NCBI GenBank assembly: GCA_002731275.1
Contig: PCBK01000070.1
Span: 1 to 64,000 of the forward strand
Length of the DNA: 64,000 nucleotides
Source of the DNA: Deltaproteobacteria bacterium
GTDB taxonomy: Bacteria; Myxococcota_C; UBA6777
Reading direction: 5' to 3'
Position numbers and translations under genes: made by a program. Shown piece after piece: positions 53,017-61,449 of this stretch. The notes beneath the pieces were generated by a model, which worked only from the letters and a program-made list of their open reading frames with translations, made no database searches and was not told the DNA's origin. The first letter of the stretch is position 1, and every line of letters begins with the position of its first letter.

Positions 53017-54186
53017 TTATTGAGGGGGAGCGAGCAGGCGTCTTGAGCGACGGTGTGCTTTTCCTTTGGGGATGGGTACAGGAGGGAAGCGTAGTCTTGG
53101 GATTTTGCGTAATGGGACCAATCTGACCGTTGGTTTTGAGGCTGGGCGCGATGCCGGACGGGGCTGAGCTAGCGCTGTGACCGTGGTCGGTCGCGATGCT
53201 GGTGTGCTTCTTCGTGGCGGTGCAGGGCGTCTATGTGCGTGTTTGAACGCACCGAGCATCGCAGCGTGTTGAAGACTCTTTAGACGCATTTTGGCGACTT
53301 TTTTGTGACGGCGTAAGGCGCGCTTGACGCCTTCTTTTGCATACGAGAGGGCTTTCTTTGTGTCTCCCAAACGCATATGGAGCTCTGCGAGTGTGTTAAG
53401 GATTGCGAAGCGCTTTCCTCTTGTCAGCTTGTTTGCGCGCTCTGCGTAAGTGAGGGCGTGTTTTAGCTGTTTTTTGTTGGTGCTTCGATCCAGCGCGATG
53501 GTCCACGCGTACCCTCCAAGAAGAGCCGGGTGTTTGGGGTATTTTTTGAGGCCTTCCTTGTACAACGCGAGCGCTTTTTGAAAGGAGCGAATGCGACCGT
53601 AAGAGTTCCCGAGCTCTATGTAGGTCTGTGAACCTTTTCCAAATTTCTTCTTGTACCGTTTTGCGAGCGCGTCGATCTTCGCCTCTTGTTTCCCGACTGA
53701 GTAAAGATACAAAAGCATTTGGTAGGCCAGTGGACTTCTCCAGCTGGGGTAGGCTTTGAGCGCAGCCTCACCGTGTTTGATCGCCAGCGCGCTTTGTTTG
53801 AGGTAGACATGACAGAGAGCGAGTTTGTAATGCACCATCCCCCTCTCACGACCCCCACGTCGTTTGCTAAACAATGTTCCTTGGGTGAGGGATGTTTTGT
53901 ATCGTTTGATAGCTTCTTTGTATTGTTTTTGCTCAAAGAGTCGGTCCGCCTGTCGCTCTGTATATGCGCCTGGATCGACTTTTTTTTCGAGAGCCGGGAA
54001 TTGTTTCTTGAGATAGGGGTAGAGCACAAATCCCAACACCAGGAGGAACAGCACAAATTGAAAGAGGAAGGGACGTGCTTGCTCTTCTTGGTAAGGTTGG
54101 TTGAGAGGTTGATCACACTTTGGGCAGACGTCGAGCCCGAATGTATCTTCAAAGCCACAGTGTGGGCATGGTTTGCGTGCGGACAA
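53017..54186 (-). CDS. Zinc-ribbon, membrane-anchored TPR protein
   Basis: 389 residues from TTG 54186; the TTG is supported by AAGGAG 6 nt upstream. The N-terminus is a zinc ribbon (CPHCGF ... CPKCDQ, four Cys at about 7, 10, 21 and 24), followed by one membrane helix (about 41-59). Five or so TPR-like repeats (about 75-310) follow, for example YKEAIKRYKTSLTQG and FQKALALYKEGLKKYP. The tail is basic and Pro/Arg-rich. The ribbon is cytoplasmic and the repeats are on the outer side if the positive-inside rule holds. Function unknown; probably protein-protein binding. Confidence 0.78.
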   Translation of the reverse strand: MSARKPCPHCGFEDTFGLDVCPKCDQPLNQPYQEEQARPFLFQFVLFLLVLGFVLYPYLKKQFPALEKKVDPGAYTERQADRLFEQKQYKEAIKRYKTSLTQGTLFSKRRGGRERGMVHYKLALCHVYLKQSALAIKHGEAALKAYPSWRSPLAYQMLLYLYSVGKQEAKIDALAKRYKKKFGKGSQTYIELGNSYGRIRSFQKALALYKEGLKKYPKHPALLGGYAWTIALDRSTNKKQLKHALTYAERANKLTRGKRFAILNTLAELHMRLGDTKKALSYAKEGVKRALRRHKKVAKMRLKSLQHAAMLGAFKHAHRRPAPPRRSTPASRPTTVTALAQPRPASRPASKPTVRLVPLRKIPRLRFPPVPIPKGKAHRRSRRLLAPPQ

Positions 54187-54289
54187 GATCTTCTCCTTTA
54201 TGGTGAAAACGACGTGTTGATTTCAGCCACATCATAGAGGTCTGTATCGGGGGGGTCAACAGCGGACATCAGATTTTCTTGGACGGGCT

Positions 54290-54682
54290 TTACGGGAGGG
54301 GGTCGATTTTGGAGAGCCAAAATGTGTTGCTAGGTTCGGTTCCTGTACTTTTCCTCAGCTCACCTGTGACGACAACCCAATCTCCATTGTTGTACGCGCT
54401 CACATCGACGGGGGGTTTTTGTTCTTTGCCATCCTCTACCATCAAACCGTACCAAACGTCGAGCTGTTTGCCTTCTGAAGTCAGGAAAAAGCATGGGCAA
54501 TTTAACTCTTTGAGCGCGCTGATCTGTCCATATACTGTTGTCTCTTCGTAGACGGGGTTGGAGAGTAGGCTCGCTACACTGAGTGTCCCGGCTGGAGGCG
54601 TCGGCGCGCAGCTCACAAGCAGGACCAGAAGACATGAACTGAGAAGAGCTCGTATCATGAGTGATATTCGACGGATATGCAT
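54290..54682 (-). CDS. Small lipoprotein, possible OB-like fold
   Basis: 130 residues; ATG 54682 has GGAGG 6 nt upstream. The signal peptide ends LLVSC with Cys25. The mature part is beta-rich (TTVYGQISAL, CFFLTSEGKQLDVWYGL, DWVVVTGELR), in the order of an OB fold, and has a Cys-x-Cys (CPC) near its centre. No enzyme motif or named family recognised. It lies between the TPR gene and the GAF/GGDEF gene on the same strand, with about 100 bp or more on each side, so it is probably expressed alone. Confidence 0.75.
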   Translation of the reverse strand: MHIRRISLMIRALLSSCLLVLLVSCAPTPPAGTLSVASLLSNPVYEETTVYGQISALKELNCPCFFLTSEGKQLDVWYGLMVEDGKEQKPPVDVSAYNNGDWVVVTGELRKSTGTEPSNTFWLSKIDPLP

Positions 54683-54811
54683 TGTGGACCTCCTGAAAAC
54701 GATGAAGCAGTCCCATCCCCACTCCTTCTGCCAACTGCGGAGAAAGAGGGCGCATAGGTTCTGTCGTAGATTGTAGGAGGTGTGTGGAGAAGGGAGTTGA
54801 GTTAGATCAAC

Positions 54812-55906
54812 TCAGCTGCGGTTTCCTTGGAACACAATGACGCGGTTTCCACCAGCGTTTCGTGCTTGCTCAAGGGAGCGTCTGGAGCGGGAGAGGATCC
54901 CCATGGCGGGGTCATCTTCAACGGGGATGAGGCCAGCGATACCGATGCTCGCGGTGAGTGGCATCGCGACACGCTGGTTGGCCGGGTTGGTGAATCGGTG
55001 CGTCGATATCGTCGTGCGGATCCTGTCACCGACGATGGCGGCACCAGAGATATCAGTTTGCGGTAGCAAGATCGCGAAGATCTCTTCTGTGTATCTTGCT
55101 GCGCTGTCGATATTCCGTAGGTGTCGTCTTAACAACACACCAATTGAGCTGAGGATCGTGTGCCCAACTTCCATACCCCATTGTCTGACAAGTGGCTGGA
55201 ATCCATCGGGGTACAAGAGCAACAAGCTGAGGGGATAAGCGTGTCGTCTTGCCCGTGCGGATTCTGTTTGCAGCATCTTGTTGAAGTAACGGCTGTTGAG
55301 CAGATCTGTGATTGGGTCCCTGATGGAGCCTTGCTCCACTTGGGTATGCAACCTCTGAAGCTCCTGTGAGAGAGCGGACAGGCGGTTGTTTTTGTTGGCG
55401 AGCTCTTTGTTGAGTTGTCGCAACTCGATCTCTCTTGAGAGCCATCGTCCAAGCACTCCGAGTTTGACGAGTTCTTCTCGCCCTAGATCGTGTGGACGTT
55501 TGTCACAGAGAGACAGGACACCATAGACCTGTTTGTTGCTGAGGATGAGGGGCGTGCCGATGTAGCTTCGGATGCCAAGCTGTGTGGCAGCCGGGTGGCG
55601 TGCAAAGGGAGACTTGCTCAGATCGGGGATGACGATACTGTCGCGTTTGTCGAGCAACGTCCCGCTGAGGAAGCTGGAGATCGCAAACTCGTCCCCTGCG
55701 CGGTAGCCAATGCCCACTGTATCCGCGAGCGCTTCGACTCTCAGATGCGTTTCGTGGCGCAGACGTGTGACCTCAGCGACAGGTAGGCCAGTGATCTCAA
55801 TGGCTGCCTGAAATGCGTTCTCAAACATCTGCGAGACAGCGTCGGTCTCCTGTAAGAGAAATTCCATCCACCGCTCTTGAAGCGTGTTATCTCGGAGCTC
55901 TTGCAC
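54812..55906 (-). CDS. GAF protein with degenerate GGDEF domain
   Basis: 364 residues from GTG 55906, with AGGAG 7 nt upstream. A GAF domain (about 20-165) contains RSYIGTPLILSNKQVYGVLS. A coiled linker leads to a GGDEF-fold domain (about 195-360) recognisable by DPITDLLNSRYF and the later SIGIAGL. The catalytic motif is degenerate: YTEEIF (272-277) stands where GGDEF is expected, and one of the metal-binding Asp is replaced (LLLYPDGF at 229-236). It should therefore not make c-di-GMP and may act as a receptor or scaffold. The gene lies 51 bp from the Cys-rich lipoprotein. Confidence 0.85.
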   Translation of the reverse strand: MQELRDNTLQERWMEFLLQETDAVSQMFENAFQAAIEITGLPVAEVTRLRHETHLRVEALADTVGIGYRAGDEFAISSFLSGTLLDKRDSIVIPDLSKSPFARHPAATQLGIRSYIGTPLILSNKQVYGVLSLCDKRPHDLGREELVKLGVLGRWLSREIELRQLNKELANKNNRLSALSQELQRLHTQVEQGSIRDPITDLLNSRYFNKMLQTESARARRHAYPLSLLLLYPDGFQPLVRQWGMEVGHTILSSIGVLLRRHLRNIDSAARYTEEIFAILLPQTDISGAAIVGDRIRTTISTHRFTNPANQRVAMPLTASIGIAGLIPVEDDPAMGILSRSRRSLEQARNAGGNRVIVFQGNRS

Positions 55907-55957
55907 TCGAGTTCTCCTGGCTTGGGTGAGTGATCAGAGAAAGCTGATCCATTCTAA

Positions 55958-57565
55958 TCAGATCTTGGGTCCACAAACTTTAACGCCTTGTGAGACTTCT
56001 GTACAGATCGTGTCTGTCAAACAGTCCCCATTTCCTGCGCAAGTACGCCCACAAATACCCGTTTTATTTTGGAGGGGTACACAAGTGTGTTTGCTGTCAC
56101 ATGCACCGGCAGTGCATTGTGCGACACCTTTCATACACACACCTGCGGGGTTGCCTTGCTTGAAGGTTACGCAGTTGAGTCCACCTACACATGAGTTGGA
56201 GGTGTTGAGTTTGGCACCACCGACTTGTGGTCCTGTACAGGCTTCGTCTTCTTTTTTGGGGCCGACAGGGATACAGACAGGGGTTCCACCTGCATCGACA
56301 CAAGCACCATTTCCGGGGCATTGGATATTTTGTGGGTTACAACGTGTCAGACAGTAGCGTTTCTGTGCTTGGGATGAGTCTGGCGCGACACATGCCATGT
56401 TTCCGCATTCTGCGTCACCTTCACAAGCATCACCGATGTTGACTTCGACACATTTCCCTTCGGGGTCATTTTCAGCGTTGGGCTTGCAACGGAAGAGTTG
56501 GCCGCTTGCTCCGACACACAGTCGGCGCTTGGTCAAGTCGCAGAGTTCGTCTTTTTTGGCCGCGATCACACACGCTTTGATGGGCTCTCCATCGTTGGGG
56601 TGGTCTGTACAGACTTCGCCATTTGTACAGTCCGCAGCGGCAGTGCAAGCCTTGTAGCACATGGAGCGGTTGAACGTGACGCCGAGACACACGAGTCCTT
56701 GCTCACAGTTACCTTGTTTGTTTGTGGGGTCGAAGCTCTGTGCGCAATCTTCTCCAACGGCTTTTTTGTCCGAAGCAGAGACGCACTTGCTGGTCGAAGT
56801 GTCGCATTTAACGGGCTTGTTGACTTTGTCATCTGTGTAGCAAAACTCGAAGTTGAGACGATCACATGAGTCCCCAATTTTGGCGGCTGTGAGGCAGACT
56901 TTTTTGTTGAGGGGTTCTTCCCAACATTTTTTACCTGTGGGGCAATCTGCGTCTGCGGTACATGTTTTGACACATTTAAAGAGGTTACTCGCGAGGGACA
57001 CACATGCGAGCCCCGCTTTGCAGTCACTTTGTTCGCTACCACCGGATGGAGAACAGTTTTGTCCTTCTCCCCAACCGTCTTTGGGACGGGCGGTACATTT
57101 CCCTTGGATGCAGTATTCGGGGGGTTCGACGCTGTCTTCGCGACAGGTGGTGCGTGTCTCGATTGAGCATGCTTCGCCTTTGTTGGCGAGCTTAAAGCAG
57201 GCCTTGAAGCTTCCACTATATGGTTTGCAAATTTCGTCTTTTTGGGAGCATTCGCCGCTCGTGCAGCTCTCAAAACAGATCCCGTTGGTGGAGTCTGTGA
57301 TGACGCACGCGAGCCCTGTCCCTGGACAGTTGTGGCGTCCACCACCACCAGAGCGGCACTTCTCTCCAACTCCTGCTGGAGGACCTACTTGTTCGGGAGC
57401 TTCTTCTTTTGGCGCTTTTTCAGGTGCCTTCTCGGCAGCGTCAGGAGTTGTCTTCTCTTGGGTCGGCTCTGTGGTGTTGTTGTCACCGCACGCCGCGCTT
57501 TGCAGGATGAATCCCGCGAAACAGAATATGAGGCACAATTTGGATAGAGAAATAAGTCTATACAT
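55958..57565 (-). CDS. Cys-rich lipoprotein
   Basis: 535 residues from ATG 57565 (GGAG 8 nt upstream), directly before a lipoprotein signal ending QSAAC (Cys26). A short Lys/Glu/Pro linker is followed by about ten Cys-rich segments (for example DADCPTGKKCWEE, GLVCLGVTFNRSMCYKACTA, CVDAGGTPVC) with mixed spacing. They differ from the tighter repeats of the pair at 33831-40189, so this is a separate family. No catalytic motif. It is divergent from the ECF sigma gene across a 207-bp spacer and could be one of its targets, though I see no clear ECF-type promoter. Confidence 0.8.
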   Translation of the reverse strand: MYRLISLSKLCLIFCFAGFILQSAACGDNNTTEPTQEKTTPDAAEKAPEKAPKEEAPEQVGPPAGVGEKCRSGGGGRHNCPGTGLACVITDSTNGICFESCTSGECSQKDEICKPYSGSFKACFKLANKGEACSIETRTTCREDSVEPPEYCIQGKCTARPKDGWGEGQNCSPSGGSEQSDCKAGLACVSLASNLFKCVKTCTADADCPTGKKCWEEPLNKKVCLTAAKIGDSCDRLNFEFCYTDDKVNKPVKCDTSTSKCVSASDKKAVGEDCAQSFDPTNKQGNCEQGLVCLGVTFNRSMCYKACTAAADCTNGEVCTDHPNDGEPIKACVIAAKKDELCDLTKRRLCVGASGQLFRCKPNAENDPEGKCVEVNIGDACEGDAECGNMACVAPDSSQAQKRYCLTRCNPQNIQCPGNGACVDAGGTPVCIPVGPKKEDEACTGPQVGGAKLNTSNSCVGGLNCVTFKQGNPAGVCMKGVAQCTAGACDSKHTCVPLQNKTGICGRTCAGNGDCLTDTICTEVSQGVKVCGPKI

Positions 57566-57772
57566 GCATCCTTCTCCTTGAGTATTCCTTTCATCAGTAT
57601 CAAACGTTTTGATGGTAAAGTAGGCTTTCATTTGGGTCAAGCTCGTTTCTTTTTTCAAAAAAAATTAATGGCAGGTAAACCACTTTTTGGTAGGGGCGTC
57701 CAAGAGTGTGAAAGGCAAGGAAGTCAATGTTCTCTTCCACTTTGTGGTGTCTTGCAAATAGGAACGCAACAT

Positions 57773-58399
57773 ATGTTTACCATCAACGAGATGCAAAACG
57801 CACCGACCACCCACTCACAGCACGAGCAGGAGAGCGCTGCGTTGGATGTACAAAAAGACGTTGCATTTCGTGAGCTGGTTGAACGTAACCAGAAGCGGGC
57901 GTTTTGGATGGCGTTGGACATCCTTGGTTCAGAGGCCGAGGCCGAAGATATCAGCCAGGACGCTTTTATTCGTACCTATGAGCGCTGGGATGAATTTCGA
58001 GGCGATGCTTCGAGGGATACGTGGTTTACACGTATCCTGATCAACCTTTGCCTGAGCCGAAAACGCAGACACGGGATCTGGAATCGAATCCGTGACTGGA
58101 TGCAACAACAACCCGAAAAAAACCCTCTCGTCTCACAGAGCGTTCAATTGTTACACGACCCAGAGTCTTTGGCCAACGATCGTGACACGGCAGATGCCAT
58201 TCGAGAGGCACTGCAAAGTCTGTCTGAGCGCCAGAGGACGGCATTTGTTTTGCGTTACCTTCACGACTTCTCCATCCAGGAGATCGCGGTCGCGACGGAC
58301 AGCGCACCTGGGACGATTAAGTCTCATTTGTTTCGGGCAATACGTACACTGCGCACCCAACTGGATGCGCTTCAGCCTGACGGTGGAGGACGATCATGA
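57773..58399 (+). CDS. ECF-type sigma factor (sigma-70 family)
   Basis: 208 residues from ATG 57773 (AGGA 9 nt upstream); the frame is open to 57578 but has no supporting start. The sigma2 region (about 30-100) has ALDILGSEAEAEDISQDAFI, and the sigma4 region (about 140-195) has LSERQRTAFVLRYLHDFSIQ then EIAVATDSAPGTIKSHLFRA, the helix-turn-helix for the -35 element. There is no sigma3. The following gene overlaps by ATGA and codes for a zinc anti-sigma factor, so the pair forms a standard envelope-stress switch. Its regulon is unknown, but the third gene (CpxP-like) suggests envelope or metal stress. Confidence 0.93.
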   Translation: MFTINEMQNAPTTHSQHEQESAALDVQKDVAFRELVERNQKRAFWMALDILGSEAEAEDISQDAFIRTYERWDEFRGDASRDTWFTRILINLCLSRKRRHGIWNRIRDWMQQQPEKNPLVSQSVQLLHDPESLANDRDTADAIREALQSLSERQRTAFVLRYLHDFSIQEIAVATDSAPGTIKSHLFRAIRTLRTQLDALQPDGGGRS

Positions 58400-59061
58400 A
58401 TCAAACATGTCGATCTATTCAACACGAAATCGTCGATGCCTCTTCTTTTGAGGCGCTGTCTACCTCATCTCAAGAGCACATCTCCACATGTGAATCATGC
58501 CAATCTGTGTGGAAGCTACATACACAATCGTTGCAACTCGGTCGCTCTTTACGCAAAGAGCGGGAGCGTGAGCTGTTCCCGTCGACTGATGCGTATATGC
58601 AACGCTTGCAAGCCCGACGGCGCGCGAAAAGCGCACCTGCTTTTCGCGCCGCACGGGGCTTCTTTACTTCCGCGGTTGTCGGAGCTGTCGCTGCGCTCGC
58701 GGTCTTTTTTGGAGGCCCCCAACTCTCTATGTGGTTGGAGCAGGGCAAACCCCAAAAAAGACGTGGGCATGCGGCGAAAAAACTCTTGCCTACACAGACA
58801 ATCGCTGATCCCTTCTTATCTCAGGAAGAGCCTTCTGCTCTCGATGAGGCTCTCGCGCGCTATCAATCATGGGGCATCAACGAGAAGCCTGACTCTCTGA
58901 GTTTTTACGATACATGGTCTGCTTCCCTCTCAAGAGATGCGCAGACCTCACTCGTCGTTGATGATCCAGCCCCCATCCCACAAACCGTACCTGGCGTGGA
59001 TGATGAGGACACGACAAACGAAGACGACCAAGTCAGCTCATTCGATGAGCCGACACCCTAG
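58396..59061 (+). CDS. Zinc-binding transmembrane anti-sigma factor
   Basis: 221 residues, overlapping the sigma gene by four bases. The N-terminal anti-sigma domain has HISTCESC (about 28-35), the His-x3-Cys-x2-Cys zinc motif. One membrane helix (about 88-107, FFTSAVVGAVAALAVFFGG) separates it from an acidic outer domain (about 115-221) with many Asp/Glu/Ser. It should hold the sigma factor at the inner membrane until a signal releases it. No protease site can be assigned. The Spy-like gene follows after 156 bp. Confidence 0.88.
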   Translation: MNQTCRSIQHEIVDASSFEALSTSSQEHISTCESCQSVWKLHTQSLQLGRSLRKERERELFPSTDAYMQRLQARRRAKSAPAFRAARGFFTSAVVGAVAALAVFFGGPQLSMWLEQGKPQKRRGHAAKKLLPTQTIADPFLSQEEPSALDEALARYQSWGINEKPDSLSFYDTWSASLSRDAQTSLVVDDPAPIPQTVPGVDDEDTTNEDDQVSSFDEPTP

Positions 59062-59125
59062 AGTCACTGCTCATGAAGCAAAAGTGACCTGTTCTCTAAC
59101 TGGTTCCCACACGCCGAGCTATGCC

Positions 59126-59144
59126 GTGGAGAGTGGTTCTCCAC
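59126..59144 (+). promoter_or_regulatory. Hairpin in the spacer before the CpxP-like gene
   Basis: GTGGAGA (59126-59132) pairs with TCTCCAC (59138-59144) around five bases. There is no U-run, so it may be an RNA processing or attenuation site and not a terminator. Confidence 0.3.
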
Positions 59145-59217
59145 ACCCTGGGGCAAAGGTGTCGTGTGTCTGGACCTTCATTTGAAAAGAAAACCTACAA
59201 TATCAGGAGATATGTAC

Positions 59218-59787
59218 ATGAAACGCATGATGACAACTGTGATGGCACTGTGCCTCGGCTTGGTGCTCCTGCTCCCCCAACAAGCAAGCGCCCAGAGATG
59301 GCTCCTTCGTGTCGCTGACAAGCTCAATTTGACCGAAGCACAACAGACCAAAATCAAAACCCTTGTGTACAACATGCAACGCGACAATATTCGCGCCAAA
59401 GCGGCACTTCAACTTGCGAGACTTGACCTCAAACAACTCCTCGATCAGCACAGACCCGATCTGAAGAAGGTCAAAGCTGCGGCTGAGAAAGTCGGAAAAC
59501 TCGAAGTTCAACGCAAAACCAGCCGCATCTTGATGTTCGTCAAGATCAAGGCCGTGTTGACAGCGCAACAAGCCAAGCAATGGACCAAGATCCAGCGCCA
59601 ACGACGTATGAAGCGTCGCCGTCGCTGGGGACGTCGTGGTCGCTGGGGTCGTCGTGGTCGACGTGGCATGTGGCGTCATCGACGACGTCAAATGCGTCGT
59701 AAACGTCGTATGCGTGGTATGGGTGGTGGGATGGACATGCCCAAAGAGCCTGCGCCCAAAATGCCCGAACCTGAGAACAAAAAGTAA
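59218..59787 (+). CDS. Periplasmic CpxP/Spy/ZraP-like protein with Arg-rich tail
   Basis: 189 residues from ATG 59218 (AGGAG 8 nt upstream), directly before a signal peptide (ALCLGLVLLLPQQASAQ). A helical domain (about 30-125) with LNLTEAQQTKIKTL and VLTAQQAKQW carries the LTxxQ motif twice, as in the CpxP/Spy and ZraP periplasmic chaperones or metal sensors. The tail (about 125-175) is an extreme Arg/Gly/Trp low-complexity stretch (RRRRWGRRGRWGRRGRRGMW) and could bind polyanions such as LPS or nucleic acid. It is third in the sigma/anti-sigma cassette and is likely a target of it. Confidence 0.85.
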   Translation: MKRMMTTVMALCLGLVLLLPQQASAQRWLLRVADKLNLTEAQQTKIKTLVYNMQRDNIRAKAALQLARLDLKQLLDQHRPDLKKVKAAAEKVGKLEVQRKTSRILMFVKIKAVLTAQQAKQWTKIQRQRRMKRRRRWGRRGRWGRRGRRGMWRHRRRQMRRKRRMRGMGGGMDMPKEPAPKMPEPENKK

Positions 59788-59829
59788 GCTCTCCCCCACA
59801 CTCTTTTCTTGAGGTGTTTTCACAACCCC

Positions 59830-61356
59830 TCAAAATGAAAAGATGACCCCCAATTTGGCCCACGGGCCAAGATGCCATACTTTCCCCACAAACTCCTCCG
59901 AAAACGAGAGCGGTATCATCGCTCGAAGCCCCACATTCAACCGCAAACTAAACCCTTGCAGGAAGAAATACTCAATCCCTGTCAGGACATCCCCTCCGAC
60001 CAAGAGCGTGTCAAAGGTGCTCTCTGTCGAAGTGTTTGTGCTGCTCATCAAGCCGATATTGGCACGGGCACCGACGGACCAATAGACTTGGCGGAAGTTC
60101 CACTTCTTGAGCAAACCAAACCCCCCAATAAACGATGGCCCCGCAGAAAAAGATGCTCCTGAGACCTTCCACGTTGTCATCTCCAACTGTACATCCCCAT
60201 ACAACTCATTCCACCCGGTCTTGTGAGAGAGGTCAAAGCCAATGGACAAGATCAACGACAAACCCAGGTGCAATGTGTCTGTGAGGGGGAGTCCTTGGTT
60301 GGCTGTGTCGCGCTGTAAAAGTTCCGAATACAGCGGCACCATCCCGACAAGAAGACCTATATTCCAGCCCATCACAGGGGTCTCTTTGAGCACCATCCCT
60401 TTGCGGATGTCGAGCGTACCCTCTGTCATAAAGATCTGAGCGCGGCTGTAATAGGGCACGTCAGACCGGACTCTGCGTCTGCGTCCCTTTTTGAACACCA
60501 TTCGATTGTCCCCGATGCTCCTGATTTTGACGAGTCCTCTGTACAGATGATATCCCTGTGTGTGCAATTCGTAGAGTTTGAAGAGCTGATTTCGTTTGAT
60601 CCCTTCACGTTTTCCGAGGGGGATATAGACATCGTGAAAGTTTGCGTGAGATACGACAGAGACAAGAGGGAAGACGCGGCGGAGTTTGTTGAGCAAAGAG
60701 CTCCTGAGGTAGGCGAGATACTGCTCTTTTCGTTTCTCTGGACGCAATCCTTCGAGACGTTCGGATGTGTGCAAAGAGATCTTAAATGTCAGTGTCGTCT
60801 GTTTGCGTTGAAACCCCACAAATGTCCGCTCTTTTTTCCCCTCACACTGTTGACGAAAGCGTTTCCCACGTGCTCGGTTGGCTGGACTGCAATCGAAGAT
60901 CACCCAGCGCCCAATCTCGATCACAAAACGACGCTCCCACCAGTGACGCTCTTTGTACGGAAAGATGATCTTGTAGGTGTAACTGTTGTTTTGAACATTG
61001 CGCAGATCTTCCATCGTGATGGAGGGAGCCTGGAACTGGCTGCTCCAGGATGCCCGTTGTTTTGCGAGCGCAAATGAGCGTCGGACGATCTGCTTGAGCA
61101 CTTGTTGACGATATGCTGGATCGTTGAGGGTTTTTTTATTGGCCTTGATGTGTAAGAATCGTTTGAGCTCGACCGTTTTGCGAATGTGCTGCTCCAAAAA
61201 GGAATGGATGTGTGTTGGGAGTCCATCGAGTCCCTTACCCTCCATCCCAAGATAGACCAACATGGGAGCCTGAAAAAACCATTTGGTGGTAGATTTGGCG
61301 TGGACATTGGCTGACATGATGAGCATATACAAACAGATACCAGCACAAAAGCGCAT
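59830..61356 (-). CDS. Predicted outer-membrane beta-barrel protein
   Basis: 508 residues from ATG 61356 (GGAG 8 nt upstream), directly before a signal peptide (MRFCAGICLYMLIMSANVHA); the open frame to 61683 is not credible. The N-terminal half (about 30-300) is basic with mixed helix and strand and includes DVYIPLGKREGIKRNQLFKL. The C-terminal part (about 310-508) alternates hydrophobic and polar residues in about ten strands and ends in Phe (LGVIFSF), as outer-membrane barrels do. No named family. The divergent gene (61450) is a lipoprotein, which could be its partner. Confidence 0.75.
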   Translation of the reverse strand: MRFCAGICLYMLIMSANVHAKSTTKWFFQAPMLVYLGMEGKGLDGLPTHIHSFLEQHIRKTVELKRFLHIKANKKTLNDPAYRQQVLKQIVRRSFALAKQRASWSSQFQAPSITMEDLRNVQNNSYTYKIIFPYKERHWWERRFVIEIGRWVIFDCSPANRARGKRFRQQCEGKKERTFVGFQRKQTTLTFKISLHTSERLEGLRPEKRKEQYLAYLRSSLLNKLRRVFPLVSVVSHANFHDVYIPLGKREGIKRNQLFKLYELHTQGYHLYRGLVKIRSIGDNRMVFKKGRRRRVRSDVPYYSRAQIFMTEGTLDIRKGMVLKETPVMGWNIGLLVGMVPLYSELLQRDTANQGLPLTDTLHLGLSLILSIGFDLSHKTGWNELYGDVQLEMTTWKVSGASFSAGPSFIGGFGLLKKWNFRQVYWSVGARANIGLMSSTNTSTESTFDTLLVGGDVLTGIEYFFLQGFSLRLNVGLRAMIPLSFSEEFVGKVWHLGPWAKLGVIFSF

Positions 61357-61449
61357 ACTTTCATCTCCAAGAAGGCAAGAGTGTGGTGCGGGCAAGTATT
61401 TGTAACATCGATTGGTCACATGCACCAGTCCAAAGAGGAAGGATCGAGC

